Below are positions 45,423 to 55,736 of a stretch of DNA of 64,000 nucleotides, piece after piece. The position numbers and the translations under genes are program-made. The DNA is from Gammaproteobacteria bacterium (GTDB lineage: Bacteria > Pseudomonadota > Gammaproteobacteria > Pseudomonadales > Pseudohongiellaceae), in the NCBI GenBank assembly GCA_028825335.1, contig JAPKAI010000002.1, positions 1 to 64,000 on the forward strand, written 5' to 3'. Below the pieces are notes generated by a model. That model did not search any database. It saw only the letters and a list, made by a program, of their open reading frames with translations, and was not told the DNA's origin. Positions within the stretch are counted from its first letter, which is position 1, and each line of letters begins with the position of its first letter.

Positions 45423-46763
45423 GTGGCAGCAGCACGCGGAGAATTTTCATCCAGATTTGGCTTTCTTATGGCCGCATCGGGTTCGGCAGTCGGTCTTGGC
45501 AATATTTGGGGCTTCCCTACAAACACTGCGAGCAATGGTGGCGCAGCGTTTCTTTTCGCTTACCTCGTTCTAGCCTTCGCTTTAGGCTATCCCGCGCTAA
45601 TGGCAGAGCTCATAATTGGCCGACACACACGCTCTAACGCCGTTGCAGCACTGACATCTATATCACGCGGCAAGAAGAGCCAGTTCCTTGCGCTTGCTAT
45701 TGGCTTCGTTGGCATAGTGACCGTGAGTTTGATTCTCAGCTTTTACGCTATTGTTAGCGGCTGGATGATGGCGTTCTTTTTAGATCCTCTCTCAAGACTG
45801 TTGGGTTTGACGAGCCTATCTGCGTGGCTGACAACGGATGCAGAAATTCGTAATGCAATTTTCGTCATTATCTTCATGGTATTGACTGTTCTTATCATTA
45901 CTGCTGGCGTAAAGGATGGCATTGAAAAATGGGCATCAAGGCTAATGCCCTCGCTCATCGGTATTCTTTTATTACTAATTATGTACGTCTTTACGCTGCC
46001 GGGAGCGATGGATGGGCTGCGCGCCTATTTAGTGCCGGATTTTTCGCGCATCACAGATCCGCAATTGCTAGTCAGTGCTATGGGACAGGCTTTCTTCTCC
46101 CTCTCCCTCGGTGTCGGCACTATGTTGGTTTATGGCTCATATATCAGCAAAGATGAAAACCTGCCTGTCGTGGGTGGCCTCGTTGCTTTGTTAGATGTTG
46201 GAATTGCGGTGTTAGCCGGATTGCTAATATTGCCGGCTATGTATGTGGCTTTAGAGAGTGGCGTACAAATCTATGACGATGCCGGTGGACTAATTGCTGG
46301 TCCGGGTCTCATCGTTTCAGTGCTTCCCGCGTTGTTCAGTAATATGGGGCCTATAGGTTTGTTAGTTGCATTGGCATTCTTTGCATTAATGACAATTGCC
46401 TCACTTACTTCTTCTATATCGATGCTGGAGGTGCCGGTTGCTTATAGCGTTGAGAATCGAGGAATCCCTCGGCCCAAGGCGGCAATGATTGTTGGCGCTA
46501 TCATCACCTCAATCTCCTTAGTTATCGTGTTCAATTTTGACCTCCTATTTGACATGGTTGTGAACTTCACCACCGAGCGAAGTCAGCCACTACTAAGTCT
46601 TTTTATCTGCATTTTTGTCGCTTGGATATGGCGCCGGAATGAGATACTCGACGAAATTCGCCAAGGTAGTCCAGAGGCGGAGCAGAGCATGTTCTGGAAA
46701 ATTTGGCCCTTCTACGTCAAGTTTATTTGTCCTGTCGCTATCCTCGCTGTTTATTTTCAGTAG
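45423..46763 (+). CDS. Sodium-dependent NSS family transporter
   Basis: This 446-residue inner-membrane protein has about 11-12 TM segments of the LeuT fold. The unwound TM1 sodium and substrate site is visible as ASGSAVGLGNIWGFPT. The family imports amino acids or similar amines with Na+. The start is GTG, with no strong SD. The preceding cyclophilin gene is close, but no functional link is known. A stem-loop follows the gene. Confidence 0.87.
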   Translation: MAAARGEFSSRFGFLMAASGSAVGLGNIWGFPTNTASNGGAAFLFAYLVLAFALGYPALMAELIIGRHTRSNAVAALTSISRGKKSQFLALAIGFVGIVTVSLILSFYAIVSGWMMAFFLDPLSRLLGLTSLSAWLTTDAEIRNAIFVIIFMVLTVLIITAGVKDGIEKWASRLMPSLIGILLLLIMYVFTLPGAMDGLRAYLVPDFSRITDPQLLVSAMGQAFFSLSLGVGTMLVYGSYISKDENLPVVGGLVALLDVGIAVLAGLLILPAMYVALESGVQIYDDAGGLIAGPGLIVSVLPALFSNMGPIGLLVALAFFALMTIASLTSSISMLEVPVAYSVENRGIPRPKAAMIVGAIITSISLVIVFNFDLLFDMVVNFTTERSQPLLSLFICIFVAWIWRRNEILDEIRQGSPEAEQSMFWKIWPFYVKFICPVAILAVYFQ

Positions 46764-46787
46764 GCGTTCTTTTAGAACAGCCAGTAT

Positions 46788-46816
46788 GCTAACGTGGCTT
46801 AAAAAGAGCCGTTAGC
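46788..46816. terminator. Stem-loop after the NSS transporter gene
   Basis: GCTAAC...GGCT pairs with AGCCGTTAGC with a two-base bulge and an A-rich loop. A smaller GTTCT/AGAAC hairpin lies just before it. Neither has a trailing T-tract, so termination is possible but not assured. Confidence 0.35.
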
Positions 46817-46839
46817 TCTATCGACCTAGGAGAATAGCT

Positions 46840-47694
46840 ATGCTGAAAATTCCTACAAATTCGATCCAATCACCTCTCATCAATCAACCCAGCAGAAGAC
46901 AATTCCTACGACAGCTTTCACTGCTACCTATGGGGCTGGGTATCGGTGTATTGCCTGTACTCTCCCATGCTGCAGATAACTCAGTTGCGAATAGCGTGAA
47001 GGCGTTAACCTTCGATGTATTCGGGACGGTTGTAGACTGGTACGGATCTATTATTCGAGAGGGCCAATTACTCGCTGCCAATAAGGGCTACGATGTCGAT
47101 TGGGAAAAATTTGCAGTAAGTTGGCGGGCGGGTTATGGGCCCGCTATGAATAAAGTACGTAACGGTGAAATGCCGTGGACGAAGATCGACGATCTACACC
47201 GTATGATTCTTGATGACCTGGTCGAAGAATACAATTTGACAGGAATGAGTGAAGCAGAACTTGTTCATTTCAACGAGGCATGGCATCGGCTTTCTCCCTG
47301 GCCTGATACAGTATCGGGATTGAATAAATTGAAGAGCAAGTATGTGATCACGACGCTTTCCAATGGGAATGTCTCCTTGCTCACACACATGGCGAAGAAT
47401 GGCGGGCTGCCGTGGGACGCGGTACTCTCAGCGGAGCTGTCTGGGCACTATAAGCCTGACCCAGAGGCCTATCTGAAGGCTGCTGATCTGCTTAGCTTGA
47501 AGCCAGAGCAAGTGATGATGGTTGCGGCTCATCCTGGAGACCTGCGAGCGGCAGCGCGCACGGGCCTTAAGACGGCCTACGTAATTCGTCCTTTAGAGCG
47601 TGGCCCAGGGCGGCCGGTAAACAGAAATCCAGATGGCGAATTTGATTATACGGCAGAAGACTTCAATGATTTGGCACGGCAGCTAGGGGCTTGA
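46840..47694 (+). CDS. Tat-exported haloacid dehalogenase type II-like HAD hydrolase
   Basis: The N-terminus carries a twin-arginine signal (SRRQFLRQLSLLPMG, cleavage near SHA), so the folded protein is sent to the periplasm. The HAD core has nucleophile Asp in LTFDVFGTVVDW, TLSNGNVSLL (motif II), and KPDPEAYLKA (motif III Lys), with the type II-like MMVAAHPGDLRAA. Family members cleave 2-haloacids or phosphate esters. A Tat-exported member is uncommon. AGGAG precedes the start, and DUF2164 overlaps the stop. Confidence 0.85.
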   Translation: MLKIPTNSIQSPLINQPSRRQFLRQLSLLPMGLGIGVLPVLSHAADNSVANSVKALTFDVFGTVVDWYGSIIREGQLLAANKGYDVDWEKFAVSWRAGYGPAMNKVRNGEMPWTKIDDLHRMILDDLVEEYNLTGMSEAELVHFNEAWHRLSPWPDTVSGLNKLKSKYVITTLSNGNVSLLTHMAKNGGLPWDAVLSAELSGHYKPDPEAYLKAADLLSLKPEQVMMVAAHPGDLRAAARTGLKTAYVIRPLERGPGRPVNRNPDGEFDYTAEDFNDLARQLGA

Positions 47695-47933
47695 TGTTGG
47701 CGGAAATTAAACTTGATGACTCTGTTAAGGTCGAAGTGGTAACGAAGTTACAAAAATATTTTCAAGACGAACTACAGCAAGAGATAGGGAGCTTCGATGC
47801 TGAGTTTCTGCTGGACTTCTTCTCTAAGGAAGTAGGCGTGTTCTATTACAATCAGGGACTGGCTGATGCTCTCAAAAGTTTTGAGAGCAAGATGGAAGAC
47901 GTGGGTGAGTTGATCTATCAATTAGAGAAATAG
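47694..47933 (+). CDS. DUF2164 family protein
   Basis: This 79-residue protein matches my recollection of DUF2164: I-L--, a KLQKYFQDELQQEIGSFDAEFLLDFF core, then GVFYYNQGLADA. No function is known. The ATG at 47694 overlaps the HAD stop (TGATG), so it is coupled to it; a TTG one codon earlier is less likely. The M3 peptidase follows after 11 bases. Confidence 0.85.
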   Translation: MLAEIKLDDSVKVEVVTKLQKYFQDELQQEIGSFDAEFLLDFFSKEVGVFYYNQGLADALKSFESKMEDVGELIYQLEK

Positions 47934-47944
47934 GAGAGGTTTTC

Positions 47945-50131
47945 ATGAAATCACTATCAACACTCCAGCTATGCTTTTTTCTGGTTTTGGGTCTAGTACT
48001 CTTAACATCATGTTCTGAATCGCAGGAGACCTCGCCTGCATTGGCCCAGGGAAATCAGAATGATCAATCTATGGCCGATGTAGGAGAAATTACAACCAAT
48101 CCATTTTTTGAAAAAAGCCCTCTTTATCTCAATTACCCGCCTTTCGATCGTATAGAAAACAGTCACTATTTGCCTGCATTCGAACGGGGTATGGAGGAAC
48201 AGCTTGCTCAGCTCAGCTTGATCGTCAATCAAGCAAGTGCACCTACATTTGAAAACACGATTATTCCATTGGAGTTGTCTGGGCAGCTACTGAGCCGAGT
48301 AGCCACGGTATTCTTCAGTATGTCCGGTGCGCACACCAATGAGGATATTCGTGAATTGGAGCAGGAATTGGCACCCCAATTAGCCGCGCATAATGACAAG
48401 ATTTTGTTGAATCGGGCATTGTTTGACCGAATTAATGTATTGCAGGAACAGCGTGAAGAATTACAACTAGATGCTCAGTCCTTGCGACTATTGGAGCAAT
48501 ATCACGTGGATTACGTGAGAGCGGGTGCCGCACTTACTTCGCAGCAACAGGATAAGATGCGAGAGACAAATACAGAGATTGCCGTATTGCGGACGCAGTA
48601 CCGGCAAAACATCCTAAGCGAGGTGAATGACTTAGCCATCGTGGTGGATTCGCGAGAAGAATTGACTGGCATGAGTGAGGTGTTAATCACGGCTGCTCAA
48701 AACGAGGCTGAATCTCGTGAACTATTAGGAAAATTTGTCATTCCTTTGTTAAACACCAGTGGGCAGCCTAGCCTTGCCAGTTTGCAGAACAGGACTCTTC
48801 GCGAGCGAATTCATACTACATCGCTTTCTAGAGGAAGCCGAGGAGGGGAGTTTGATAACAGGCAGATACTCTCCGACGTCCTGCGCTTGCGTGCTGAGCG
48901 TGCCCAGCTATTAGGTTACTCCAGCCATGCAGAGTACACGCTGGAAGATACCACTGCAGGTTTGGTCGAGGCGGTAAATCAGCGATTGGCGCAACTTGCG
49001 CCAGCGGCGGTAGCCAATGCAAGAGTTGAGGCGGCCGATCTGCAGAAGATGATCGAAGACGATGGCTTAGACTTTGAGCCTAAGGCTTGGGATTGGCCAT
49101 TCTATTCAGAGAAATTGCGTGTTGCTCGCTATCAATTCGATGAGAGTCAGTTGCAACCTTATTTGGAGATAGATAATGTTTTACGGAGAGGCGTATTTTT
49201 CGCAGCCGAGAAGCTCTATGGAATTACATTCAGCGAGCGATTCGATCTGCCTGTCTATCAGGAAGATGTGCGGGTGTTCGAAGTCTTTGATAACGATGGC
49301 GAAACCCTCGCGCTATTTCTAATGGACCCGTATGCGAGATCCACTAAGCGAGGCGGTGCGTGGATGAACTCCTATGTATCCCAGAATGCTATGCTCGGCA
49401 CAACACCGATAGTGGCGAATCACCTTAATATTACTCAGCCGCAAACCGGTGACGCAACACTTCTTACCTTCGATGAAGTGACAACAATGTTTCATGAGTT
49501 TGGTCATGCTTTACATGGGATGTTTTCCAGCGTCGAGTATCCCTATTTTTCTGGAACGAGCGTGCCTCGAGATTTTGTCGAGTATCCCTCGCAGGTAAAT
49601 GAGATGTGGGCTACTTGGCCGGAGATATTGGAGAATTATGCTGTGCACTTCCAGACTGGTGAACAGATGCCCCTTGAATTGTTGGACAAGGTCTTGGCTA
49701 CGCAAAAGTTTAACCAAGGGTTCGCGACTACCGAGTATCTCGCCGCGTCGATTCTGGATCAGGCACTGCATCAGCTATCACCTGAACAGATCCCTTCTGC
49801 AGACGAGATGGTCGATTTCGAAAACCAGGCATTGAAGCGCGCAGGTATAGCGCTGGATACGGTACCGCCACGTTATCGAAGCACGTATTTCTCTCATATT
49901 ATGGGTGGCTATTCGGCAGGATACTATTCCTATATATGGAGTGAGGTTCTAGATGCTGACAGCGTCGAATGGTTTAAGGAGAACGGTGGTCTGCTTAGAG
50001 AGAACGGTGATCATTTTAGACAGACGCTGCTTTCGCGAGGAGGAAGCGAAGAGGCTATGTCTCTTTTTCGAACTTTTCGGGGAAGGGATGCCAATATCGC
50101 ACCTCTATTAGAGCGAAGAGGCTTGAACTAA
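47945..50131 (+). CDS. M3 family peptidase, lipoprotein (Dcp-like)
   Basis: This 728-residue thimet-type zinc peptidase begins with a lipoprotein signal (lipobox LTSC at about residues 20-23), so it is anchored in the envelope. The HEXXH motif is HEFGH at residues 517-521. The long helical N-terminal half is usual. The closest known type is peptidyl-dipeptidase Dcp, and oligopeptidase A is the alternative. An envelope lipoprotein form suggests periplasmic peptide breakdown, complementing the M1 protease 6 kb away. Confidence 0.87.
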   Translation: MKSLSTLQLCFFLVLGLVLLTSCSESQETSPALAQGNQNDQSMADVGEITTNPFFEKSPLYLNYPPFDRIENSHYLPAFERGMEEQLAQLSLIVNQASAPTFENTIIPLELSGQLLSRVATVFFSMSGAHTNEDIRELEQELAPQLAAHNDKILLNRALFDRINVLQEQREELQLDAQSLRLLEQYHVDYVRAGAALTSQQQDKMRETNTEIAVLRTQYRQNILSEVNDLAIVVDSREELTGMSEVLITAAQNEAESRELLGKFVIPLLNTSGQPSLASLQNRTLRERIHTTSLSRGSRGGEFDNRQILSDVLRLRAERAQLLGYSSHAEYTLEDTTAGLVEAVNQRLAQLAPAAVANARVEAADLQKMIEDDGLDFEPKAWDWPFYSEKLRVARYQFDESQLQPYLEIDNVLRRGVFFAAEKLYGITFSERFDLPVYQEDVRVFEVFDNDGETLALFLMDPYARSTKRGGAWMNSYVSQNAMLGTTPIVANHLNITQPQTGDATLLTFDEVTTMFHEFGHALHGMFSSVEYPYFSGTSVPRDFVEYPSQVNEMWATWPEILENYAVHFQTGEQMPLELLDKVLATQKFNQGFATTEYLAASILDQALHQLSPEQIPSADEMVDFENQALKRAGIALDTVPPRYRSTYFSHIMGGYSAGYYSYIWSEVLDADSVEWFKENGGLLRENGDHFRQTLLSRGGSEEAMSLFRTFRGRDANIAPLLERRGLN

Positions 50132-50135
50132 TTCT

Positions 50136-51185
50136 TCAGGCAACTCGGTGCTTGCCGGCACTGGGTTTAACTCCACTCAGATGCAGTAATAGCAGGCTGA
50201 GCTCAACCCAGGGGTTCGCTTTGGAAAGCCCCTTGATGCTTTGATCGATCAGGCGACTATGGTCTAAGAGTTCCCAAACACTCTGGGTATCGAGTCGAGC
50301 TAATGCTGCAGCTACTGCCTGCTTGCGGTTGTACCAAACCCGCGCTGATTGAATGATAGTGTTGACACCTTGCCCTTCACGTTTCTTTTCTAGCATTGGC
50401 AGCAACGTTCTCAATTCTCGGCAGATTGCATTCAAAATAATGAGGGGAAAAATGCCTTCGTTCTTTAGGCCAGTCAGCATCTTTTGCGCCCGGCTTACCT
50501 CGCCGAGTAAGGCGGCGTCTATTAATTGATAGGCGTTGTAGCGAGAACTATCTGCGACCACTTGCATAACCGTTTTAGCATCCAGTCGTACAGTGTTTTT
50601 ACCCGTAGCTGAAGCAAGAAGTTTTAGCTTCTCGATTTCTTGCATGGCAGCTAGTAAGTTCCCCTCAACCTTATCCACGAGTAAATGGACCGCCTCGTTG
50701 TCTGCCTGAATCCCTTCGCGCCGAAGCCTTTGCTCTAGCCAAGCAGAAAGCTCCTCTGTTTTGATTGGCCAAATCTGTACGAAAGCGCCATGCCTCTCGA
50801 TTTCAGTGAACCACTTGGTTTTCAGTGTGGCTGCGTCTAATTTCGGTCCGCTTAACAAGATGAGGTAGTCGGGATTGAGTTCGCTAAGATAGTGTTGGAT
50901 CGCCTTCTTGCCAGCGTCCTCCAATTTGGCGGTCGAAAGTCGTAGCTCTATGATTTTTTTCTCTGCAAACAAAGAAAGGTTTCCGGTCGACTGCAAAAAC
51001 TGGCCCCAGTCGAAGCTCTTATCGACATTGAGGACTTCTCTTTCACTGTATCCGTTCTCTCTATACCGAGTTCGAATCAGGTCTGCAGCCTCTTGCATCA
51101 GCAAAGGCTCATCGCCGCTCAGCCAGTACAGAGGTAGGTTGTTGTTACTGAGGGTTCGGGAAAGTTGTTCTGGCTTTATTTTCAT
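50136..51185 (-). CDS. holA: DNA polymerase III subunit delta
   Basis: HolA opens the beta clamp ring within the clamp loader. The 349-residue protein has the clamp-binding start (PLYWLSGDEPLLMQEAADLIR), the AAA+-like core lacking Walker A, and the C-terminal collar helices (LIDQSIKGLSKANPWVELSLLLLHLS). It is 14 bases downstream of lptE, in the standard leuS-lptE-holA operon. Confidence 0.92.
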   Translation of the reverse strand: MKIKPEQLSRTLSNNNLPLYWLSGDEPLLMQEAADLIRTRYRENGYSEREVLNVDKSFDWGQFLQSTGNLSLFAEKKIIELRLSTAKLEDAGKKAIQHYLSELNPDYLILLSGPKLDAATLKTKWFTEIERHGAFVQIWPIKTEELSAWLEQRLRREGIQADNEAVHLLVDKVEGNLLAAMQEIEKLKLLASATGKNTVRLDAKTVMQVVADSSRYNAYQLIDAALLGEVSRAQKMLTGLKNEGIFPLIILNAICRELRTLLPMLEKKREGQGVNTIIQSARVWYNRKQAVAAALARLDTQSVWELLDHSRLIDQSIKGLSKANPWVELSLLLLHLSGVKPSAGKHRVA

Positions 51186-51199
51186 AGTAGCCAGGTATT

Positions 51200-51715
51200 C
51201 TAAATGGAGTTGATGGCAGCTAAGCGCCGCATCATCTGGTTGATCAGCTCTCGGCGCATTTCCGCAGAAATGATCTCCGCCTCTTCTTGATTGCCGCTGA
51301 TATTCTCGACATCTTGAAAGTAGGTTCTCTCTACAAATAGCGTTTCAGGCTCTAACAGGGTCTGCTCATCTAATAATAGCGCCATGTCTACCGATAGGCG
51401 CAACTCGATCTGCGCAGCTCGCGCTCGGGGATTGATAGTTACCGGCCTGGAGACAAGCGATTCATTCGCAATTCCTAGCAGAGTTATATTTGAATCTGCC
51501 TCATCTAGATTTACGAGAGTGACATTCACGTCAGCACCATCGAGGCTGCGATGCAGTAGCCGAGCTAGCTCGCTATTGGGTTGCTCGCTATAAAATTGAA
51601 GTTCACTAAAGTTGACAGAGAGAACATCACTTCCACGCAGGCTAAATCCGCAGTTGCTGAGAGCTAGCAATAGCGTCGAAAGGACAAGTGTTCTGAGTAC
51701 AAAGCCTTGGCTCAT
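51200..51715 (-). CDS. lptE: LPS-assembly lipoprotein LptE
   Basis: LptE plugs the LptD barrel and helps insert lipopolysaccharide in the outer membrane. The 171-residue protein has a lipoprotein signal with Cys in ALSNCGFSLRG; the -1 Asn is atypical for a lipobox. The CGFSLRG start of the mature part and the order leuS-lptE-holA are diagnostic. The rest is poorly conserved, as is usual. Confidence 0.9.
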   Translation of the reverse strand: MSQGFVLRTLVLSTLLLALSNCGFSLRGSDVLSVNFSELQFYSEQPNSELARLLHRSLDGADVNVTLVNLDEADSNITLLGIANESLVSRPVTINPRARAAQIELRLSVDMALLLDEQTLLEPETLFVERTYFQDVENISGNQEEAEIISAEMRRELINQMMRRLAAINSI

Positions 51716-51729
51716 GAGTTTTCCTACAT

Positions 51730-54210
51730 TCAGTTAGCGACGATATTGACCAAGCGGCCGGGGACAACGATGACTTTCCGGATAGTGCCACCCGCTATAA
51801 AACGTTTGACAGCCTCATTGTCTAGCGCCAATTTCTCTAGCTCTTCTTTGCTGACATCTTTCGCTACTTCCACCTTGTCGCGCAATTTCCCATTTACCTG
51901 CAGCACTACAGTGATTGAACTCTCGGTTAAGGCTGATTCATCTACTTGGGGCCAGGAAGCATTCATTACCGTTCCTTCATGGCCTAGGTGCTGCCATAGC
52001 GCATGGCAGAAATGCGGCACGATTGGGGACAGCATTAGGATTGCAGTCTCCAAAGATTCTTGTATGACCATTTTGTCATTCTCGCTATCGTAGGAATCAG
52101 TAAAACGGGTAACCGTGTTTAACAATTCCATAGTGGCTGCGATGGCGGTGTTGAACGTGTGTCGTCGACCGTAGTCGTCTGTGACTTTCTGTAAGGTCTG
52201 ATGGGTTTTTCGGCGCAGCTTGATCTGTTCTTCGTTGAGTTTAAGGCTGGAAAAACCTTCCAGTGGTATTGGCTTATGATTCGCAACGATCTTCCAGAGT
52301 CTCTTTAGGAAGCGAAAGCTGCCTTCTACGCCGCTATCTGACCATTCGAGTGACTGATCGGGGGGCGATGCAAACATGGTGAACATGCGCACAGTGTCCG
52401 CTCCGTACTTCTCGATCAGTGGAAGTGGGTCGACCGTGTTGCCCTTTGACTTCGACATCTTGCTGCCGTCTTTTAGCACCATGCCTTGGGTCAGTAGATG
52501 CTTAAATGGTTCGTCGGAGTTCACCAGTCCTTCGTTACGCATAAGCTTATGAAAGAAGCGCGCGTACAGTAAATGCAAGATGGCGTGCTCGATACCGCCG
52601 ATGTATTGATCAACCGGAAGCCAGTAGTCTGCGCGCTCGTCTAACATGCTTTTATCTTGATCGCGGCTGGCGTAGCGCGCGTAATACCAGGACGACTCCA
52701 TGAACGTATCGAAGGTGTCAGTCTCTCGCTTCGCCTTCGACTTGCACTGAGGGCAATCAACATCTACGAAGTCTTTTAGTTTGCCTAAAGGTGAACCGCT
52801 AGCGTCTATCTCCACATCTACAGGCAGAATGACAGGCAAGTCGTCATCGGGTACCGCCACAGAGCCGCAATTCTCACAGTTGATTATGGGAATAGGAGCG
52901 CCCCAATAGCGCTGGCGGGATACGCCCCAGTCACGCAGGCGGAAGTTGATCTTCTTATGCCCTTGCTTACGTTCACTTAGGTGACTCTCTATAGCCGCGA
53001 ACGCTGCCACGAAATCTAGGCCGTCAAAATTCCCTGAGTTTATAAGTGTTCCTTTCTCCGTGAAGGCCTCGGCTTCTAGATCACAGCTTTGCCCACTGTT
53101 GCTTGGCTGGATTACCTGTCGAATAGGAAGTTGATATTTCTTTGCGAATTCCCAATCGCGCTGATCGTGTGCGGGTACCGCCATTACAGCACCAGATCCA
53201 TAGCTCATGAGCACAAAGTTAGCTAGAAAGATCGGCAGTTCTTCGCCACTAATAGGATGAATTGCCTTTAGGCCGGTATCTATTCCGGTCTTCACCATGG
53301 TGGCCATCTCTGCTTCGGCGACTTTGATATTGCCCTGTTGTTCGATGTATTGCGCTAACTCTGGATTTGATTCAGCAGCCTTGCTCGCTAGCGGATGCTG
53401 CACGGCGAGCGCCACATAGGTTACGCCCATCAGGGTATCTGGTCTTGTGGTGTAGACGCTTAGCTTCTTTAGCGATTCGTCGCTTTCCCTCGCAACCGTA
53501 AAATCTAGCTCGACGCCTTCTGAGCGGCCGATCCAATTCGCCTGCATGGTACGGACTTTCTCCGGCCATCCATCCATGTCCTCTAGCCCATCCAAAAGCT
53601 CTTGGGCGAAGTCGGTGATCTTGATGAACCATTGGGGAATTTCGCGACGCTCGACAACTGCGCCTGAGCGCCAGCCACGTCCGTCGAGTACTTGCTCGTT
53701 AGCCAGTACGGTCTGATCTACTGGATCCCAATTTACTTCCGATGATTTCTTGTATACCAGCCCTTTCTTGAAGAGGCGCGTGAAGAACCATTGTTCCCAA
53801 CGGTAATAGTCAGGGTGGCAAGTAGCAATCTCTCGACTCCAGTCGTAGGCATAACCAAGCCGCTTTAGCTGTTCGCGCATGTAGTCGATGTTGCTATAAG
53901 TCCATTTGGCAGGTGGTACTTCATTTTGAATGGCTGCGTTCTCAGCAGGGAGTCCGAAGGCATCCCATCCCATTGGCTGTAGTACATTCTTACCGAGCAT
54001 CCGCTGGTAGCGCGAGATTGCATCGCCGATGGAGTAATTTCGCACATGGCCCATGTGCAGATGCCCGCTTGGATACGGGAACATAGACAGGCAGTAAAAC
54101 TTTTCTAGGGACGTGTCTTCGCTGACTTTAAAACTTTCGTGTTCTTGCCAATAGATTTGCGCCTCAGCTTCTACTGCCTGAGGAGGATACTGTGGGTCGA
54201 TGCTGCTCAT
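51730..54210 (-). CDS. leuS: Leucyl-tRNA synthetase
   Basis: LeuRS charges tRNA-Leu. The 826-residue class I synthetase has the HIGH-like HMGH in [13 protein letters not shown], an editing domain ([16 protein letters not shown]), a zinc-finger-like pair (CENCG and DCPQCKSK), and [14 protein letters not shown]. Length and ends are complete. A 116-bp gap with a GGTCTGC/GCAGACC hairpin separates it from corC; the lnt gene often found here is absent. Confidence 0.97.
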   Translation of the reverse strand: MSSIDPQYPPQAVEAEAQIYWQEHESFKVSEDTSLEKFYCLSMFPYPSGHLHMGHVRNYSIGDAISRYQRMLGKNVLQPMGWDAFGLPAENAAIQNEVPPAKWTYSNIDYMREQLKRLGYAYDWSREIATCHPDYYRWEQWFFTRLFKKGLVYKKSSEVNWDPVDQTVLANEQVLDGRGWRSGAVVERREIPQWFIKITDFAQELLDGLEDMDGWPEKVRTMQANWIGRSEGVELDFTVARESDESLKKLSVYTTRPDTLMGVTYVALAVQHPLASKAAESNPELAQYIEQQGNIKVAEAEMATMVKTGIDTGLKAIHPISGEELPIFLANFVLMSYGSGAVMAVPAHDQRDWEFAKKYQLPIRQVIQPSNSGQSCDLEAEAFTEKGTLINSGNFDGLDFVAAFAAIESHLSERKQGHKKINFRLRDWGVSRQRYWGAPIPIINCENCGSVAVPDDDLPVILPVDVEIDASGSPLGKLKDFVDVDCPQCKSKAKRETDTFDTFMESSWYYARYASRDQDKSMLDERADYWLPVDQYIGGIEHAILHLLYARFFHKLMRNEGLVNSDEPFKHLLTQGMVLKDGSKMSKSKGNTVDPLPLIEKYGADTVRMFTMFASPPDQSLEWSDSGVEGSFRFLKRLWKIVANHKPIPLEGFSSLKLNEEQIKLRRKTHQTLQKVTDDYGRRHTFNTAIAATMELLNTVTRFTDSYDSENDKMVIQESLETAILMLSPIVPHFCHALWQHLGHEGTVMNASWPQVDESALTESSITVVLQVNGKLRDKVEVAKDVSKEELEKLALDNEAVKRFIAGGTIRKVIVVPGRLVNIVAN

Positions 54211-54326
54211 TTGATCTCTAACTATGTGAATTAACTGGATTTATTTAGGGCGTTGCGAGGTCTGCAAGCATACCGCAGACCGCTCTCAACAGGTAGAGGC
54301 GGGAGTAAAATACTTGTCCGAATTGC

Positions 54327-55184
54327 CTATTCCTGATCAGGCGTTTTAGTAGATTTGACCTTGATCAATTTTATCTGTCGACTGTCGGCATTCAAAACGG
54401 TTATCAAGAATTTGCCAATTGTAATCGTTTCACCGCGCTCAGGAATATGCCCAAATTGTTGCAGTACGAGCCCGCCAACGGTGATGAATTCTTGGTCGCT
54501 GAATGCGGTGGCGAAGTAGTCATTGAATTCATCGACCGGAGTTAATGCCTTGACGATGTAATTCTCTTCGTCGAATTTCTTGATATAGCTGTCATCGTCT
54601 ACATCATACTCGTCTTCGATCTCACCTACGATTTGCTCTAGAACGTCCTCGATGGTAACTGCGCCGCAGACACTGCCATATTCATCTATGACGATTGCCA
54701 TGTGTTGGCGCGTTTCGCGAAACTCTCTTAACAGTACATTCAGACGTTTGCTCTCGGGGACAAAGGTGGCGGGCCGAATGACATCTTTGATTTGAAACTT
54801 CTCTGCAGCGTTATTTAGCGCAAGTGGCAACAGGTCTTTGGCTAGAAGAATACCCAAGACACTGTCTACATTGTCGCCTATAACCGGAAACCGGGAATGG
54901 GAGGCCTTGGTGATGAGTTCGATTATCTCAACAGCGGCGAGGTCTGCTGGAACGGTGACCACCTGAGATCTGGGGATCATGATGTCACGCACCTGCATGC
55001 TGGAGACCTGCAGTGCGCCCTCTATTATGCTAAGTGCGTCAGCATCGAGCACTTGATCCTGTTCGGCATTCCGAACGAGTTCGAGAAGGCTTTTGGTGTC
55101 AGTAGGCTCGTCGGAGAACACTTGCGCTATTTTATCGATCCAGGACTTGGGTCTTGGATCGATGCTTGGTTCGTCGTCAGTCAT
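54327..55184 (-). CDS. corC: CorC/HlyC family protein (YbeX)
   Basis: This 285-residue cytosolic protein has two CBS domains (about 65-185, starting VRDIMIPRSQVV) and a C-terminal CorC_HlyC domain (about 200-280). It lacks the membrane DUF21 domain of longer paralogues, as does E. coli YbeX, which has been tied to magnesium/cobalt efflux and ribosome fitness. Its place after ybeZ and ybeY is conserved. Confidence 0.93.
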   Translation of the reverse strand: MTDDEPSIDPRPKSWIDKIAQVFSDEPTDTKSLLELVRNAEQDQVLDADALSIIEGALQVSSMQVRDIMIPRSQVVTVPADLAAVEIIELITKASHSRFPVIGDNVDSVLGILLAKDLLPLALNNAAEKFQIKDVIRPATFVPESKRLNVLLREFRETRQHMAIVIDEYGSVCGAVTIEDVLEQIVGEIEDEYDVDDDSYIKKFDEENYIVKALTPVDEFNDYFATAFSDQEFITVGGLVLQQFGHIPERGETITIGKFLITVLNADSRQIKLIKVKSTKTPDQE

Positions 55185-55262
55185 TCTCTGCGTTCTCTTT
55201 CTCTGTTGAGCGAGTTTTCGATATCCACTGAATTTGTCGAAGACAGGGTTGGCTCTGCGTAA

Positions 55263-55736
55263 TCACACTAACAAATAAGGGTTGGGGATTCCAAGTTTTT
55301 CCAGTGTATTAATTTCTAGCTTTTCCATCTCAGCAGCATTACTTTGTTGATCGTGTAGATACCCTAAGAGGTGGAAAAGGCCATGTATTGTGAGATGTGC
55401 CCAGTGTGCGGTTAACTCCTTGCCCTGATCAAGGGCTTCGTTCTCAACGACGGCAGCACAGATCACGATATCTCCCAAGGGATAGAACTCTACTTGCTCT
55501 GCCAGTTCGCTTGGGAACTCGGCTGGGAAGGACAAGACATTGGTTGGATTGTCCTTCCCTCGATAATCGTTATTTAGAGATTGAGAGCTTGCCGCATCTA
55601 CGAAACTCAAGCTAATGCTGCAAGGCTTGCCCTGCTGGGCGATCTGTAAGCCGCAGTTGAGCCAGTCTTCGCATTGCTTTTGGGTAGGCACCCAGTTATC
55701 CGCACAGCTATTACTAATATTAACTGTCGCGTTCAT
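55263..55736 (-). CDS. ybeY: Endoribonuclease YbeY
   Basis: YbeY is a zinc-dependent single-strand RNase used in 16S rRNA 3'-end maturation and ribosome quality control. The 157-residue protein has the metal motif HGLFHLLGYLHD (HGxxHLxGxxH). DYRGKDNPTNVLSFP is the other conserved block. Its start overlaps the end of ybeZ by 17 bases, consistent with coupling. Confidence 0.95.
   Translation of the reverse strand: MNATVNISNSCADNWVPTQKQCEDWLNCGLQIAQQGKPCSISLSFVDAASSQSLNNDYRGKDNPTNVLSFPAEFPSELAEQVEFYPLGDIVICAAVVENEALDQGKELTAHWAHLTIHGLFHLLGYLHDQQSNAAEMEKLEINTLEKLGIPNPYLLV

Noticed and set aside
51061-51085. tRNA T-arm-like GAGTTCGAATC
   Set aside because: It lies inside the holA coding sequence and no acceptor, D or anticodon arms fit around it.
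54259-54281. Terminator between corC and leuS
   Set aside because: GGTCTGC/GCAGACC forms a 7-bp stem, but no T-tract follows on the minus strand, so it is mentioned only in passing.
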